DNA of 64,000 nt from Pleionea litopenaei (GCF_031198435.1 NZ_CP133548.1:1176001-1240000); one strand, 5' to 3'; positions 9,774 to 19,661 are shown, counted from the first letter of the stretch. Program-made: numbers and translations. The notes: generated by a model from the sequence alone, not told the origin.

Positions 9774-10436
9774 ATGATGATTGGATCATGGAGCGATTTG
9801 CTCGCAGAAGAAAAATCAAAACCTTATTTTATTGAATTAATGGCTTTCGTTGATGCTGAGCGCAGTGCGGGTAAAGTCATTTACCCTCCTGCCGCCGACG
9901 TATTCAACGCGATTCGTCTTACGGAGTTGTCTAAAACGCGCGTCGTTATACTTGGTCAAGATCCCTATCATGGCCCCAATCAGGCACACGGCTTAGCATT
10001 CAGTGTTCAAGACAAGGTCCCGCACCCGCCTAGTCTCCGCAATATATTTAAAGAGTTGCAAAACGACCTAGCAATTGCCCCTCCCAACAGTGGAAATTTA
10101 AGTCAATGGGCGAAACAGGGCGTCTTATTACTCAACACAGTGCTCACGGTCGAACAAGGCTTAGCTCATTCACACAAAGATCGCGGTTGGGAGACATTCA
10201 CCGATACCGTCATTCAAAAGCTAAGTGACTATGCAGATCATGTTGTTTTTTTACTGTGGGGCTCACATGCGCAGAAAAAATCAGTGTTAATCGATGCATC
10301 CAAGCACACTCTTTTAAAAGCCCCTCACCCGTCTCCACTGTCGGCTCATCGAGGGTTCTTTGGTAGCGGTCATTTTAGCGCGACCAATGAAGCATTGCTC
10401 AAACACCATCAGACACCGATTGATTGGACGCTATGA
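9774..10436 (+). CDS. ung: Uracil-DNA glycosylase (family 1)
   Basis: 220 residues, full length. Removes uracil from DNA to start base-excision repair. The catalytic water-activating motif GQDPYHG is present, as are LLLNTVLTV, the VFLLWG strand and the [11 protein letters not shown] minor-groove loop with the catalytic His. Two adjacent ATGs (9774, 9777) are possible starts. Single gene. Confidence 0.97.
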   Translation: MMIGSWSDLLAEEKSKPYFIELMAFVDAERSAGKVIYPPAADVFNAIRLTELSKTRVVILGQDPYHGPNQAHGLAFSVQDKVPHPPSLRNIFKELQNDLAIAPPNSGNLSQWAKQGVLLLNTVLTVEQGLAHSHKDRGWETFTDTVIQKLSDYADHVVFLLWGSHAQKKSVLIDASKHTLLKAPHPSPLSAHRGFFGSGHFSATNEALLKHHQTPIDWTL

Positions 10437-10523
10437 TAAAGCGTGTCAGCATTCGGTCAAACATGTGATACACTTCTTACTATTAACAATAATGAGTCTT
10501 GGAAGGCCATTTCATAATAGTCG

Positions 10524-11495
10524 ATGGGTACCATTTTAGACCTCTGGAAGGTCATAATATTAGTCGTAATGTGTGTTGCAATATCACCGACAGTGATATC
10601 CGCGCAGCCGTCGACATCAAACCGCAATCAGTCGGTCATCATCTTATCTGATGATGACCGAGCGGTGAGCAAAACGCTCGCCAAACATTTAGCAACAAAC
10701 TTGCAGCTGCTGAGTAATCAATTTTCAATTTCTATTATCAATGAAAAACAATTGCCGATCACCGACAATCATAGTCTTGTGGTGACTATTGGAATAGTTC
10801 CTCTAAAAAAGGTCATCGCTTCTGGATATAAAGGTAAGATTCTTGCGACGTTGATTGCGCCACTTGATTATGAAAACTTAACGAGAGATATTCCTCCAAC
10901 ACAAAGCTCAGCCATTTACCATCAAGCCCCTATTTTGCGTCAAATGCTGTTGTTCAAAGAGCTCTACCCGAAAGGTCGGCGACTTGGCATTCTACTGACG
11001 CCGGATGAGCAAGATAAAATAAAACTACTGAGTGAGTTAGCATTTAAGCTAAACCTGATCTTAGAATATGAAGTTGTCGCGGAAGAAGAATCCTTATCAA
11101 AGAGTTTACTCAAACTCATTAATCGAACAGACGCAGTGATCGCAACCAATAATGCTAAAATTTACAATCGAAATACCATTAAATCGATTCTTCTAACACT
11201 GTACCGTCATAATAAGTTTTTACTTGGCGCTGATAAGAATTTCATCAAGCCTGGCAGTGTTGCAACAACTTATACGTCGATGCAACAGCTGCTTGACGAA
11301 CTCGTTGACTCGATCAACTTCTATTTTGTTCACGGCAACAAACTGCCTGAAACACATTTTAGTAAGCGCTTTGGCGTCAGTTTTAATGTCGATGTTGCTC
11401 GCTCTCTAAATTTAGATGTGAAAGCAGAAAGTCATTACACGGATATTATTCAAGCCACAGAAATTAACTTTGGCGAGGCGGCGATCTATGAATAA
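10524..11495 (+). CDS. Periplasmic ABC substrate-binding-like protein paired with hybrid kinase
   Basis: 323 residues with a signal peptide (cleavage near ISAQP). The fold suggests an ABC-type periplasmic binding protein: two alternating alpha/beta lobes, ending in a segment like NVDVARSLNLDV seen in the ABC substrate-binding protein family. No permease or ATPase adjoins it. Instead its stop overlaps the start of a membrane sensor kinase by 8 bases, so the two are probably translated together and act as a ligand-sensing pair, as in TorT/TorS-like systems. The ligand is unknown. Confidence 0.65.
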   Translation: MGTILDLWKVIILVVMCVAISPTVISAQPSTSNRNQSVIILSDDDRAVSKTLAKHLATNLQLLSNQFSISIINEKQLPITDNHSLVVTIGIVPLKKVIASGYKGKILATLIAPLDYENLTRDIPPTQSSAIYHQAPILRQMLLFKELYPKGRRLGILLTPDEQDKIKLLSELAFKLNLILEYEVVAEEESLSKSLLKLINRTDAVIATNNAKIYNRNTIKSILLTLYRHNKFLLGADKNFIKPGSVATTYTSMQQLLDELVDSINFYFVHGNKLPETHFSKRFGVSFNVDVARSLNLDVKAESHYTDIIQATEINFGEAAIYE

Positions 11496-13425
11496 ATGGT
11501 CGATTTTCACACGTACCATGGTGCTAGGTCTTGGTCCTGCTGTCTTTATGTTTTTGGCATTAACGGGCTTTTTTATACACGAGAAGTTCGACACTCTTCA
11601 GTCTCAGTTAAACCGAAAAGGTGAGTTGTTAGTTCAGCAATTAGGTCCGGCCAGTGAATATGCGGTATTCATAAAGAACCCTACCTTACTCGAAGAAATA
11701 GTTACGCCGATCTTAGAAGAGTCCGATGTGGTCTTTGTTGAGTTCTACGACAAAGATAATGAGCTATTATTGTCGCGCAAGAATTTGAGTTTACTCGACG
11801 AGCAAGAGAACTTAGACATTTCTACGTTCAGCTCACAAATAGAGCTTCAAGATGTCCCGTTGGAGTCATCAGAGTTCAGTTTGTCACTGACAAATGTTGA
11901 AGAGCAACAAAAAGACAAAGTGATAGGTAGAATTCATCTCGGCTTAACCAGTAAACAGCTTGAGAGTGACCAGTTAGAAGCCATTCTTGGAGGGGTTTTT
12001 CTAGGATTGCTCAGTCTTGCTTTTGCAACGTTACTCGCGCTTTTTATTTCTCGCTCGATACTCAAGCCAGTAAAGTCACTTTCAGAGACGGTAAAGCTAT
12101 TCAAATCTGGCATTTTGTCAGCCCGTGTCACTGAATACTCGGGCGGAGAGCTCGGTGTGTTGGAGTCTAACATCAATGACATGGCTAAAACGCTAGAACA
12201 AGCCAAAAGAAGAGAACTAGAGCATGCAATGGCATTAGAACAAGCGCGAACTGACGCTGTCGAAGCAAGCAAAGCTAAAAGTCAATTTCTGGCGCAAATG
12301 AGCTATGAAATGCGCGAGCCTATGAATGCTGCAATGGGAAGTCTTCAATTGCTTGAGTCAGGCGTAAAATCAACCAAGCACCGTCGCTATGTTGAGAACA
12401 GTCTCGTTGCCTCGACGCGATTAATTGAATTGGTTGATAATATTCTCGACTACGCTCGTTTAGAAAATGACGATCTTGAGCTGGCCCCACACTATTTTGA
12501 TCCCGCGAGAATGCTGCATCGTTGCGCAGCTCCCTTTATCGCACTGGCAACAGAAAAAAATATTGATACACATGTACACGCTCAGCCTATTTTCAATGAA
12601 GTACTCTTATTTGCCGATGAATATCAATTTCAAAAAATAATCACTCATCTGCTAACCGACTCTTTTAAACATACTGAAAATGGCACCGTTGAAGTAAAAA
12701 TGTCGGGCAAACGAACAGAGTCTGGCGATAAAATATTTTTAATTCTAGAAATTATTGACAGTGGTAGCGGTTATTCGGCACAACAACTTGGTAAGCTTTT
12801 TCACTCTTTCGGCGTTGCGCATGACATCAACCAACCTTTCAAAGCCAATGCAGGGCTCGGTCTGGCCATTGCAAAACGGTTAACCGATCAAATGAAAGGT
12901 ACCATTGAGGTATCGAGCGCACCCAACCAAGGAACAAAATTCAAGCTAGAGTTTGTATTTCGAATTAAAAATCAAGAATCGAATGCGGCTGTCAGCGAAC
13001 CTATCACATCGAGTGCACCGTCAATTTCAGGACGAGTGTTGGTCATCGAAAATAATCCAATTGATCAACTGGTCACCAAAGATATGCTCAACAGTATTGG
13101 TGCAACCGTAGACACAGCTATTAACGGCAAGGTGGCCCTTGAGAAAATTAGGCAATATGAGTATCAGTTAATCATTGCTGATGCCAATATCAATGATATG
13201 GCAATCTTAGAATTAATTCAGCGGATACGAGCATTTGAGCGCGCCAAGAATCGTCATATCCCGGTTTTAATTTTTACTGCCGATGTACAAATTACGCATT
13301 GGCATGAGTTCCTCAAAGCAGGCGCCGATGACTTTATTGTTAAACCCATCGATATGAATACCCTTTGGGACAAAGCATCCAAGCTAATCAATCAAAGCGC
13401 TTCGAGCGATAAAAAATCCAAATAG
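11488..13425 (+). CDS. Degenerate hybrid sensor histidine kinase (HAMP, HisKA-like, HATPase, REC)
   Basis: 645 residues; ATG at 11488 overlaps the previous stop. Order: TM helix (about 10-29), periplasmic sensor region, second TM (about 165-187), HAMP, coiled coil, HisKA-like region, HATPase_c, C-terminal receiver. The H-box reads FLAQMSYEMREPMN: the phosphoacceptor His is Tyr273 (TAT, 12304-12306). The N-box is HLLTDSFKHT, with Asp where Asn is usual. The G1 box DSGSGY and G2 box AGLGLAIAKRL remain. The receiver keeps the phosphoacceptor (Asp565) and Lys of VKPI, but its acidic pocket reads ENN instead of E/D-D-N. It is probably inactive in autophosphorylation or acts by an unusual mechanism. 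Confidence 0.85.
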   Translation: MNKWSIFTRTMVLGLGPAVFMFLALTGFFIHEKFDTLQSQLNRKGELLVQQLGPASEYAVFIKNPTLLEEIVTPILEESDVVFVEFYDKDNELLLSRKNLSLLDEQENLDISTFSSQIELQDVPLESSEFSLSLTNVEEQQKDKVIGRIHLGLTSKQLESDQLEAILGGVFLGLLSLAFATLLALFISRSILKPVKSLSETVKLFKSGILSARVTEYSGGELGVLESNINDMAKTLEQAKRRELEHAMALEQARTDAVEASKAKSQFLAQMSYEMREPMNAAMGSLQLLESGVKSTKHRRYVENSLVASTRLIELVDNILDYARLENDDLELAPHYFDPARMLHRCAAPFIALATEKNIDTHVHAQPIFNEVLLFADEYQFQKIITHLLTDSFKHTENGTVEVKMSGKRTESGDKIFLILEIIDSGSGYSAQQLGKLFHSFGVAHDINQPFKANAGLGLAIAKRLTDQMKGTIEVSSAPNQGTKFKLEFVFRIKNQESNAAVSEPITSSAPSISGRVLVIENNPIDQLVTKDMLNSIGATVDTAINGKVALEKIRQYEYQLIIADANINDMAILELIQRIRAFERAKNRHIPVLIFTADVQITHWHEFLKAGADDFIVKPIDMNTLWDKASKLINQSASSDKKSK

Positions 13426-13437
13426 CAAAACAAGGGT

Positions 13438-13461
13438 TGAAAAGCAGCAAACTGCTTTTCA
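13438..13461 (+). terminator. Hairpin after the hybrid kinase
   Basis: 10-bp perfect stem TGAAAAGCAG/CTGCTTTTCA with a CAAA loop, 13 bases past the kinase stop. It lacks a long T-tract, so termination is only probable; it could also serve the convergent hutF. Confidence 0.5.
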
Positions 13462-13513
13462 AACTTTGCCATTGATACTCAACCGCTTATCCAATACGTT
13501 AGCCAGATCTCAA

Positions 13514-14869
13514 CTATTGTTCCAATAAACGCTTTAATACTTGTCGGTATTTTTGAGCAGAGTCTTGTTGATTTAACAATTCGCCTTGTTGCACTCGCCA
13601 TTGCCCCGCCACCATAACATCACGAACCGGGTTGTCGTTACACGCAAAAATAGCACTGTCTAATAGAAAATCGTCGTCTCGTCCCGTTAACTCAGGCAGT
13701 TCGGTGTTTAAAGTAATGAAATCGGCTCGCTGTCCAATCGCAAGTTTGCCTGTCTGCTGATGGACCACTTGGCTTCCATTATTAGCAGCCGTTTCCCACA
13801 AGTATCGACCTACATGCGGTAGCGCTGATTGAGCCAATAAATTTCGTTGACGATGTAAAAATCGTTGCGAATATTCAAGCGTTCGCAGCTCACGCCATGG
13901 CGAAATACAAATATGACTATCGGACCCGATCCCCCAGCGGCCTGAGTGGGACAAGTAATCAATCGCAGGAAAAATACCGTCACCAAGATTGGCTTCGGTT
14001 TCAGGGCAAAGCCCAGCGACTACGCCTGACTTTGCGAGATCTCGGGTTTCACTCGCCGTTAAATGAGTCGCGTGAACAAAACACCATTGTTCACCAATAT
14101 CACCTTGCTGCAATAAAAACTCTACCGGGCGCTTTCCGTAGTAGCTAACACATTCATTCACTTCTTTTTCTTGCTCTGCGATATGAATGTGAAAAGGTCC
14201 ACTCTTCCACCAGTCAAGCAACTCATGCAGTTGTTGTTTAGAAACCGCTCGTAAAGAGTGAGGCGCTACTCCAAATTCGACTTGGCTATCATTCTGATAG
14301 TCCTTCTGCAAAACCTCTAACAAGCGCTGAAACGATTCTACTGTGTTAAAAAACGGCTTTTGCCCTGACTCATGAGGTTTTTCTCCAAAGCCGCTGTAAT
14401 GATAAAAAACCGGACAATGACGAAGTAATATGCCCGATGCTTTTGCGCCTTGAATAATGGCATGTGAGCAGGCCGCTGGATCATCGTAGGGTACGCCATT
14501 CGCTTGATTGTGCAAATAATGAAACTCAGCGCATGAAGTATATCCATGCCGAAGCATTTCACCATATAAGTACTCTGAAATGACCTTAAGGTCGTCGGGA
14601 GTTACCTTTTGTAACAAACGATACATAGCATCTCGCCAACTCCAAAATGAATCTTGTTGGCTGGCTTTAAACTCAGTTAATCCGACGAATGCTTTTTGAA
14701 AACTATGCGAATGAAGGTTAACCATTCCTGGTACAATCGGCTGCTCAACAACCATCGCACCGGCTACTTTCTCATTGGAAATATCAGCAATGACTCCGTT
14801 CTCGATATCAAGAGTGACATCACTTGTCCATCCAGTTGTTAGAAGTATCTTTTTGGCGTAAATCTTCAT
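13514..14869 (-). CDS. hutF: Formimidoylglutamate deiminase
   Basis: 451-residue amidohydrolase-superfamily enzyme converting N-formimidoyl-glutamate to N-formylglutamate plus ammonia, step four of the five-step histidine route. Metal ligands: HSHSF near the N-terminus (NLHSHSFQKAF), His in HIHIAEQ, His in VHATHL, and Asp in GIGSDSH. Length fits HutF rather than guanine deaminase or related amidohydrolases. Divergent from hutI with a 73-base shared promoter region in which I see no clear HutC dyad. Works with hutG at 48-49 kb. Confidence 0.95.
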   Translation of the reverse strand: MKIYAKKILLTTGWTSDVTLDIENGVIADISNEKVAGAMVVEQPIVPGMVNLHSHSFQKAFVGLTEFKASQQDSFWSWRDAMYRLLQKVTPDDLKVISEYLYGEMLRHGYTSCAEFHYLHNQANGVPYDDPAACSHAIIQGAKASGILLRHCPVFYHYSGFGEKPHESGQKPFFNTVESFQRLLEVLQKDYQNDSQVEFGVAPHSLRAVSKQQLHELLDWWKSGPFHIHIAEQEKEVNECVSYYGKRPVEFLLQQGDIGEQWCFVHATHLTASETRDLAKSGVVAGLCPETEANLGDGIFPAIDYLSHSGRWGIGSDSHICISPWRELRTLEYSQRFLHRQRNLLAQSALPHVGRYLWETAANNGSQVVHQQTGKLAIGQRADFITLNTELPELTGRDDDFLLDSAIFACNDNPVRDVMVAGQWRVQQGELLNQQDSAQKYRQVLKRLLEQ

Positions 14870-14942
14870 CGGGTCTTTCCGTCATTCTTAGTTCGCGCTA
14901 ACATAATAGGCCTGTCTTTAATACGCAAGTACAAATCAACTT

Positions 14943-16211
14943 ATGTCGACAAACTCTCAATCTATAGAAGCCATATTGCAAGCAGATAGTATTTGGTTCA
15001 ACGCCAATATTATAACCTTTGCGAATGACCGCCCTTACGGTACGCTAGAAAATGCATATCTTGCGGTAAAACAAAACGCTATCGTTGCGATTGGCAAACT
15101 TGATTCCGAGACGTTAAGTTGCATCGAGCAGTCAAACGCGCAATGCACAGATTTACAGCAGCGTTGGATATCTCCTGGCTTAATCGACTGCCATACTCAC
15201 ATTGTTTACGGAGGCAATCGAAGTGCAGAGTTTGAGCAACGACTCCAAGGCGTAAGTTATGAAGAAATTGCTAAACGCGGTGGTGGTATTTTATCCACTG
15301 TTAATGCTACACGGGCAGCGACTCATGAGGAGCTGTTAGAGTCTGCGATGAAACGCGCGCAAGATTTACTCGATCAAGGCGTGACGACCTTTGAAGTAAA
15401 GTCTGGATATGGACTCGATGCAGCAACAGAAATTAAAATGCTTGAGGTGGTTAAACAACTGCAACACGCATTGCCCGCGACAATCGTTCCTACCTTTCTA
15501 GGTGCCCATGCCGTTCCTCCAGAATACAAAGGAAAAGCAGACGAATACATTGATTATTTATGCGATGTATTGCTGCCAGATATCAAAAAGCGAGAACTCG
15601 CTGACACCGTTGATGCGTTTTGTGAAACCATTGGCTTTTCTTACGAGCAAGTTGAAAAGCTTTTTAAGAGCGCCCAGCAGCTTGGAATGAAAGTGAAACT
15701 TCATGCAGAGCAGTTGTCCGATCAACAAGGTACTCAACTAGCAACTCGTTACTCAGCCTTGTCTGTTGATCACCTAGAGTATTTAAGTAACGAAGGCATT
15801 AATGCTCTATCGAACAGCGAAACGGTAGCGGTGTTGTTACCCGCCGCTTTCTATTTTTTAAGAGAAACCAAGCTTCCACCGATTCAAGCATTGCGAGAAC
15901 AACAGGTTCCCATTGCTCTGGCGACCGACTGCAATCCGGGCAGCTCTCCTTGCACCTCTATCCTGCTTATTTTAAATATGGCTTGTACCCTGTTTCAAAT
16001 GACTCCCGAGGAAGCGCTTCGAGGAGTCACAATCAATGCCGCGAAAGCATTAGGATTACTCGATCAGGTAGGTACAATAGAAGTGGGTAAACACGCCGAC
16101 TTTGCTGTCTGGGATATCCAACAGCCTGCTGATTTATCCTACGCTATTGGTGCAAATCCTTGCGTCGGCGTTGTTCACCAAGGCAAACTCGTTCTCGATA
16201 AATTATTTTAA
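14943..16211 (+). CDS. hutI: Imidazolonepropionase
   Basis: 422 residues, full length. Hydrolyses imidazolone-5-propionate to N-formimidoyl-glutamate. Metal ligands: DCHTHIVYGG (HxH), the His in GAHAVP/KLHAEQL segments, and ATDCNPGSSP with the metal Asp. Divergent from hutF; nth follows after 19 bases and may be co-transcribed. Histidine catabolism genes in this genome are split between here and 48-53 kb. Confidence 0.97.
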   Translation: MSTNSQSIEAILQADSIWFNANIITFANDRPYGTLENAYLAVKQNAIVAIGKLDSETLSCIEQSNAQCTDLQQRWISPGLIDCHTHIVYGGNRSAEFEQRLQGVSYEEIAKRGGGILSTVNATRAATHEELLESAMKRAQDLLDQGVTTFEVKSGYGLDAATEIKMLEVVKQLQHALPATIVPTFLGAHAVPPEYKGKADEYIDYLCDVLLPDIKKRELADTVDAFCETIGFSYEQVEKLFKSAQQLGMKVKLHAEQLSDQQGTQLATRYSALSVDHLEYLSNEGINALSNSETVAVLLPAAFYFLRETKLPPIQALREQQVPIALATDCNPGSSPCTSILLILNMACTLFQMTPEEALRGVTINAAKALGLLDQVGTIEVGKHADFAVWDIQQPADLSYAIGANPCVGVVHQGKLVLDKLF

Positions 16212-16230
16212 ACGACAGTAGAACCATGCA

Positions 16231-16863
16231 ATGAATAAAGAAAAACGAACCCTTATTTTTCAACGGTTTTCGCAAGAAAACCCTAGCCCTAAAACAGAGC
16301 TAGAATACTCAAATCCGTTTGAATTGCTGATCGCTGTCATACTGTCTGCACAAGCGACCGATGTTAGCGTCAACAAAGCCACTCGAAAACTTTATCCAGT
16401 TGCAAATACACCTGAGGCCATTTACGCACTTGGTGTAGAAGGTTTAAAGCCCTACATTAAGACCATTGGCCTGTTTAACTCTAAAGCAGAAAATGTCATT
16501 AAAACCTGTAAAGCACTAGTTGAGCAGCATAACTCGACCATCCCTGAAACTCGCGAAGCCCTTGAAGCACTGCCTGGTGTTGGCCGCAAAACGGCAAATG
16601 TTGTATTAAATACAGCGTTTGGCCAACCTACCATGGCGGTTGATACTCATATTTTTCGAGTCTCAAATCGAACTAAAATTGCGCCAGGAAAGACGGTATT
16701 AGAAGTCGAGAAAAAGCTGCTTAAATTTGTACCCAAAGAATTTCTAATTGACGCCCACCACTGGCTAATTCTACACGGTCGTTATACCTGCCTAGCACGC
16801 AAACCACGCTGTGGTTCTTGCATCATAGAAGATCTCTGTGAGTACAAAGATAAAGTTGAGTAG
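16231..16863 (+). CDS. nth: Endonuclease III (DNA glycosylase/AP lyase)
   Basis: 210 residues. Removes oxidised pyrimidines and nicks abasic sites. The helix-hairpin-helix LPGVGRKTANVV includes the catalytic Lys, the catalytic Asp is in AVDTHIFRV, and the [4Fe-4S] loop CLARKPRCGSCIIEDLC fits C-x6-C-x2-C-x5-C exactly. Placed 19 bases behind hutI; its stop nearly touches that of convergent motY. Confidence 0.97.
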   Translation: MNKEKRTLIFQRFSQENPSPKTELEYSNPFELLIAVILSAQATDVSVNKATRKLYPVANTPEAIYALGVEGLKPYIKTIGLFNSKAENVIKTCKALVEQHNSTIPETREALEALPGVGRKTANVVLNTAFGQPTMAVDTHIFRVSNRTKIAPGKTVLEVEKKLLKFVPKEFLIDAHHWLILHGRYTCLARKPRCGSCIIEDLCEYKDKVE

Positions 16864-16864
16864 T

Positions 16865-17740
16865 TTACCGGATACGTCTATCGAGCGTGACAAACACGCG
16901 ACGATTCATCGCCCGTCCCTCTGCCGTATGATTACTTTCAAGGGGTCGTCGCTCTCCGTGCGATACCGCCATAATTTTCTGGCTACTAACACCTTTTTCT
17001 AATAGGTACTGCTTCACGACATTGGCGCGTCTTTGCCCGAGCTTTTTATTGTATCGACGAAACGCAATACTATCGGTATGCCCTTCTACCAACACAACTT
17101 GAATGTCTGGATCGTACTTTATAAACTCAGATAGCACGTCAAGTTTCGCTTTATCTGATGGTGACAACTGCGAACGATCGAAGTCAAAATGCACCATGGT
17201 GTATTGAATCTCGCGAAAATCGTAAGGCAAAAGCTGTTCGACACAATCGAGAAAATTTTCGTACACCATTTTAAAGTTGACTGCCGATAACGCTATTGAG
17301 ACACGATCAGAACGGTCGTCAAAGGCGCGATACGAGAAGGCAGGATTCATACCTTGTTCTAGGTTCACGAGCAGTTTCCAAGCGTCTTCATCCACAACGT
17401 TCAGCGTTTTTTCACCGGGAATCGCCGACACATCATTAAGAGCCCGAGCTCTAACACCCGGCTGCCACTGAGGAGCCAGCGCTTGCACATCAATTAGAGA
17501 ATCTGTTTTCAAGCGACTGCGCTTACTGTCTAACACAAACGACATGTTAGGCGTTCGGCTAGCGCGAGAGAAAAACACTGCCTCTCCATAGGTGGGTATA
17601 TTGTGTTGTAGACGACATTGCACAGGATTGCCTTCGAACGTCCATTTCGATTCATCGATCTCTGCCTGATACACTCGAAATCCGGCATTGACCGCTTGCG
17701 TAACAATTAAAAGAAATCCAATCGCAATTTTTCTACCCAT
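16865..17740 (-). CDS. motY: Sodium-type flagellar motor protein MotY
   Basis: About 291 residues; the ATG at 17740 opens a signal peptide (MGRKIAIGFLLIVTQAVNA), preferred over the longer frame from 17776. The N-terminal domain with FRVYQAEIDESKW and CRLQHNIPTYGEAVF is typical of MotY. The C-terminal OmpA-like domain (VEGHTDSIAFRRYNKKLGQRRA) binds peptidoglycan. MotY forms the T-ring anchoring PomA/PomB stators in polar Na+-driven flagella, which implies such a flagellum elsewhere in the genome. It stands apart from flagellar genes here, which is normal for motY. Confidence 0.9.
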   Translation of the reverse strand: MGRKIAIGFLLIVTQAVNAGFRVYQAEIDESKWTFEGNPVQCRLQHNIPTYGEAVFFSRASRTPNMSFVLDSKRSRLKTDSLIDVQALAPQWQPGVRARALNDVSAIPGEKTLNVVDEDAWKLLVNLEQGMNPAFSYRAFDDRSDRVSIALSAVNFKMVYENFLDCVEQLLPYDFREIQYTMVHFDFDRSQLSPSDKAKLDVLSEFIKYDPDIQVVLVEGHTDSIAFRRYNKKLGQRRANVVKQYLLEKGVSSQKIMAVSHGERRPLESNHTAEGRAMNRRVFVTLDRRIR

Positions 17741-17914
17741 TTTTGTCAGTCTTTCAGACGCCCCCGGCATAGTCATTCAATTAATACTCTTATCTGTAGT
17801 AGATATCGGCGTTAAACACGCCGACTTAAACTTTATTCCAAGAAAATTAACTCAATACTGGAGGTTGCTACGCCGATCGGTAACAATAGCGCCTTCGAAG
17901 TGAAAGGTGTGGCA

Positions 17915-18565
17915 ATGCTAGAAAAAAGATTCAGAGGGTTCTTTCCCGTCGTTGTGGATGTAGAAACTGGTGGCTTTAATCATCAGACCGACGCATTACT
18001 TGAAGTCGCAGCGATAACACTTAAGTTTGATGAAGACGATAATTTGGTTATCGACCAGAAATTTCACGAACACGTTGAGCCTTTTGAAGACGCCAATTTG
18101 GAACCTGCAGCTCTAGAAGTGACAGGCATCGACCCTTTTAACCCTCTTCGCGGAGCGATTGAAGAATCGAAAGTCATTAAGGAGTTATTCAAGTTTGTCC
18201 GGCACCAACAAAAATCGGCGCATTGTCAGCGCTCGATTCTCGTGGGCCATAATCCGACCTTTGATCTGGGCTTCATCAAAGCGGCAACCGAGAGAAATAA
18301 TATAAAGCGCAACCCCTTTCATCCATTTTCAACTTTCGACACAGCTACCCTAGCAGCGCTTTGCTTGGGACAAACAGTGCTTGCCAAAGCTTGCCAAACA
18401 GCAGAAATTGAGTTCGATAATCAACAAGCACACTCAGCGCTTTACGATACTGAAAAAACAGCACAATTGTTTTGCCAAATGGTCAATCGATTCAAAACAC
18501 TGGGTGGCTGGCCTTTGGCGTCAAAAGAAGAGCCAAAAGAGCTGTCTAAAGACAATCAGGCATAA
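17915..18565 (+). CDS. rnt: Ribonuclease T
   Basis: 216 residues from the ATG at 17915 (a GTG at 17900 is in frame). DEDD-family 3' exoribonuclease that matures tRNA and other stable RNA 3' ends. Exo I motif VVDVETGGF, Exo [12 protein letters not shown], Exo III with [11 protein letters not shown]. RNase T is largely restricted to gammaproteobacteria, a useful lineage marker. Confidence 0.95.
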   Translation: MLEKRFRGFFPVVVDVETGGFNHQTDALLEVAAITLKFDEDDNLVIDQKFHEHVEPFEDANLEPAALEVTGIDPFNPLRGAIEESKVIKELFKFVRHQQKSAHCQRSILVGHNPTFDLGFIKAATERNNIKRNPFHPFSTFDTATLAALCLGQTVLAKACQTAEIEFDNQQAHSALYDTEKTAQLFCQMVNRFKTLGGWPLASKEEPKELSKDNQA

Positions 18566-18566
18566 A

Positions 18567-18591
18567 AAAAGCGCCTAAAAAGGCGCTTTTT
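18567..18591. terminator. Bidirectional terminator between rnt and peroxiredoxin gene
   Basis: Stem AAAAGCGCCT/AGGCGCTTTT with a 3-base loop and A/T runs on each side, located between two convergent genes. Confidence 0.85.
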
Positions 18592-18607
18592 AAAAGTAAC
18601 TGGCAGA

Positions 18608-19213
18608 TTACAGCTTGTCTGACTCAGTCGAGAGGTAAGCCGCAACACCGTCTGGAGTCGCAGTCATGCCTTTGTCGCCATCTTTCCAACCTGCAGGACA
18701 TACTTCGCCGTGTTTCTCAGTAAATTGAAGCGCATCTACCATACGTAGCATTTCATCAATGTTACGGCCCAACGGTAAATCGTTAACCACTTGATGACGT
18801 ACTTGGCCCGCTTGGTCGATTAAGAAAGACGCTCGGAAAGCCACACCAGCTTCTGGGTGCTCAACATCGTATGCTTGGCAGATGTTATGTTTAACATCAG
18901 CAACTAAGGTGTAACCAACCTCTCCAATTCCGCCTTTCTCAACAGGCGTGTTTCGCCATGCATTATGGCTAAACTGAGAGTCGATTGAAACGCCAATCAC
19001 TTCAACGCCACGTTTTTTGAACTCTTCTAAACGATGATCAAAAGCGATCAACTCCGAAGGACAGACAAAGGTAAAATCTAAGGGGTAGAAAAATACCACG
19101 GCATATTTGCCTTTAGTCGCTTCTTTGAAGTTGTAGTTATCTACGATTTCTCCGTTACCCAATACGGCAGCCGCATTGAAATCCGGCGCTTCTCTTCCAA
19201 CTAAAACACCCAT
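18608..19213 (-). CDS. Typical 2-Cys peroxiredoxin (AhpC/TSA, Prx1 type)
   Basis: 201 residues from the ATG at 19213, which has GGAG six bases upstream; an in-frame TTG at 19225 is rejected. Reduces hydrogen and organic peroxides. Peroxidatic Cys51 lies in DFTFVCPSE and resolving Cys172 in GEVCPAGW. The C-terminal extension (DGVAAYLST) is of the Prx1 class rather than classical AhpC. No ahpF follows, so thioredoxin or another reductase probably recycles it. Divergent from bfd, next to a Fur box. Confidence 0.92.
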   Translation of the reverse strand: MGVLVGREAPDFNAAAVLGNGEIVDNYNFKEATKGKYAVVFFYPLDFTFVCPSELIAFDHRLEEFKKRGVEVIGVSIDSQFSHNAWRNTPVEKGGIGEVGYTLVADVKHNICQAYDVEHPEAGVAFRASFLIDQAGQVRHQVVNDLPLGRNIDEMLRMVDALQFTEKHGEVCPAGWKDGDKGMTATPDGVAAYLSTESDKL

Positions 19214-19344
19214 GTTGTTCTCCAATTGTTAGGTTAATTTGCGCAAGCATTATAAACAACTGTGAACTGACTGGGGAAAGCATTTTAAAAGTAATCGCTT
19301 TTATCGATTGAAAAATATCTCAACGAACGAATAACAATTATATT

Positions 19345-19363
19345 GACAATCATTCTCATTTAG
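19345..19363 (+). promoter_or_regulatory. Putative Fur box upstream of bfd
   Basis: The 19-base window beginning GACAATCATTCTCATTT matches the classic Fur consensus at 12 of 19 positions and overlaps a TTGACA -35-like hexamer at 19343-19348. Predicts iron-repressed expression of bfd; it may also influence the divergent peroxiredoxin. Confidence 0.6.
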
Positions 19364-19401
19364 ATTAGCTTAGCCACAGTTAAGTTAATGAGACCACTCT
19401 A

Positions 19402-19596
19402 ATGTACGTTTGTGTTTGTCGCGGTATCACCGACTCAGATGTAAAACAAGCCATTCAAGAAGGCAAAGCTCGCTGTATGCGTAGCCTCAAGGTAGAGCTC
19501 GGCATTGCCGGAGACTGCGGGCGATGTGGACAAACTGCACGCCAACTACTCGAGCAATGGGTCGCGCCGAAAGTGGCTTTCACTAACGTCGCCTAA
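19402..19596 (+). CDS. bfd: Bacterioferritin-associated ferredoxin
   Basis: 64-residue [2Fe-2S] protein that reduces ferric iron in bacterioferritin to release it. Four Cys ligands Cys4, Cys6, Cys39 and Cys42 in VCVC and CGRC. Preceded by a Fur-like box, consistent with induction under iron starvation. No bacterioferritin gene in the window. Confidence 0.93.
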   Translation: MYVCVCRGITDSDVKQAIQEGKARCMRSLKVELGIAGDCGRCGQTARQLLEQWVAPKVAFTNVA

Positions 19597-19661
19597 ATTA
19601 AACACTACCGTTCGAGTTATTTTTTAAGCCACTGGCTGAACTATTCGAAAATAAAATGCAT

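Noticed and set aside
14870..14942. HutC operator between hutF and hutI
   Set aside because: CTGTCTTTAATACGCAAG is only loosely similar and lacks a proper TATACA core dyad.
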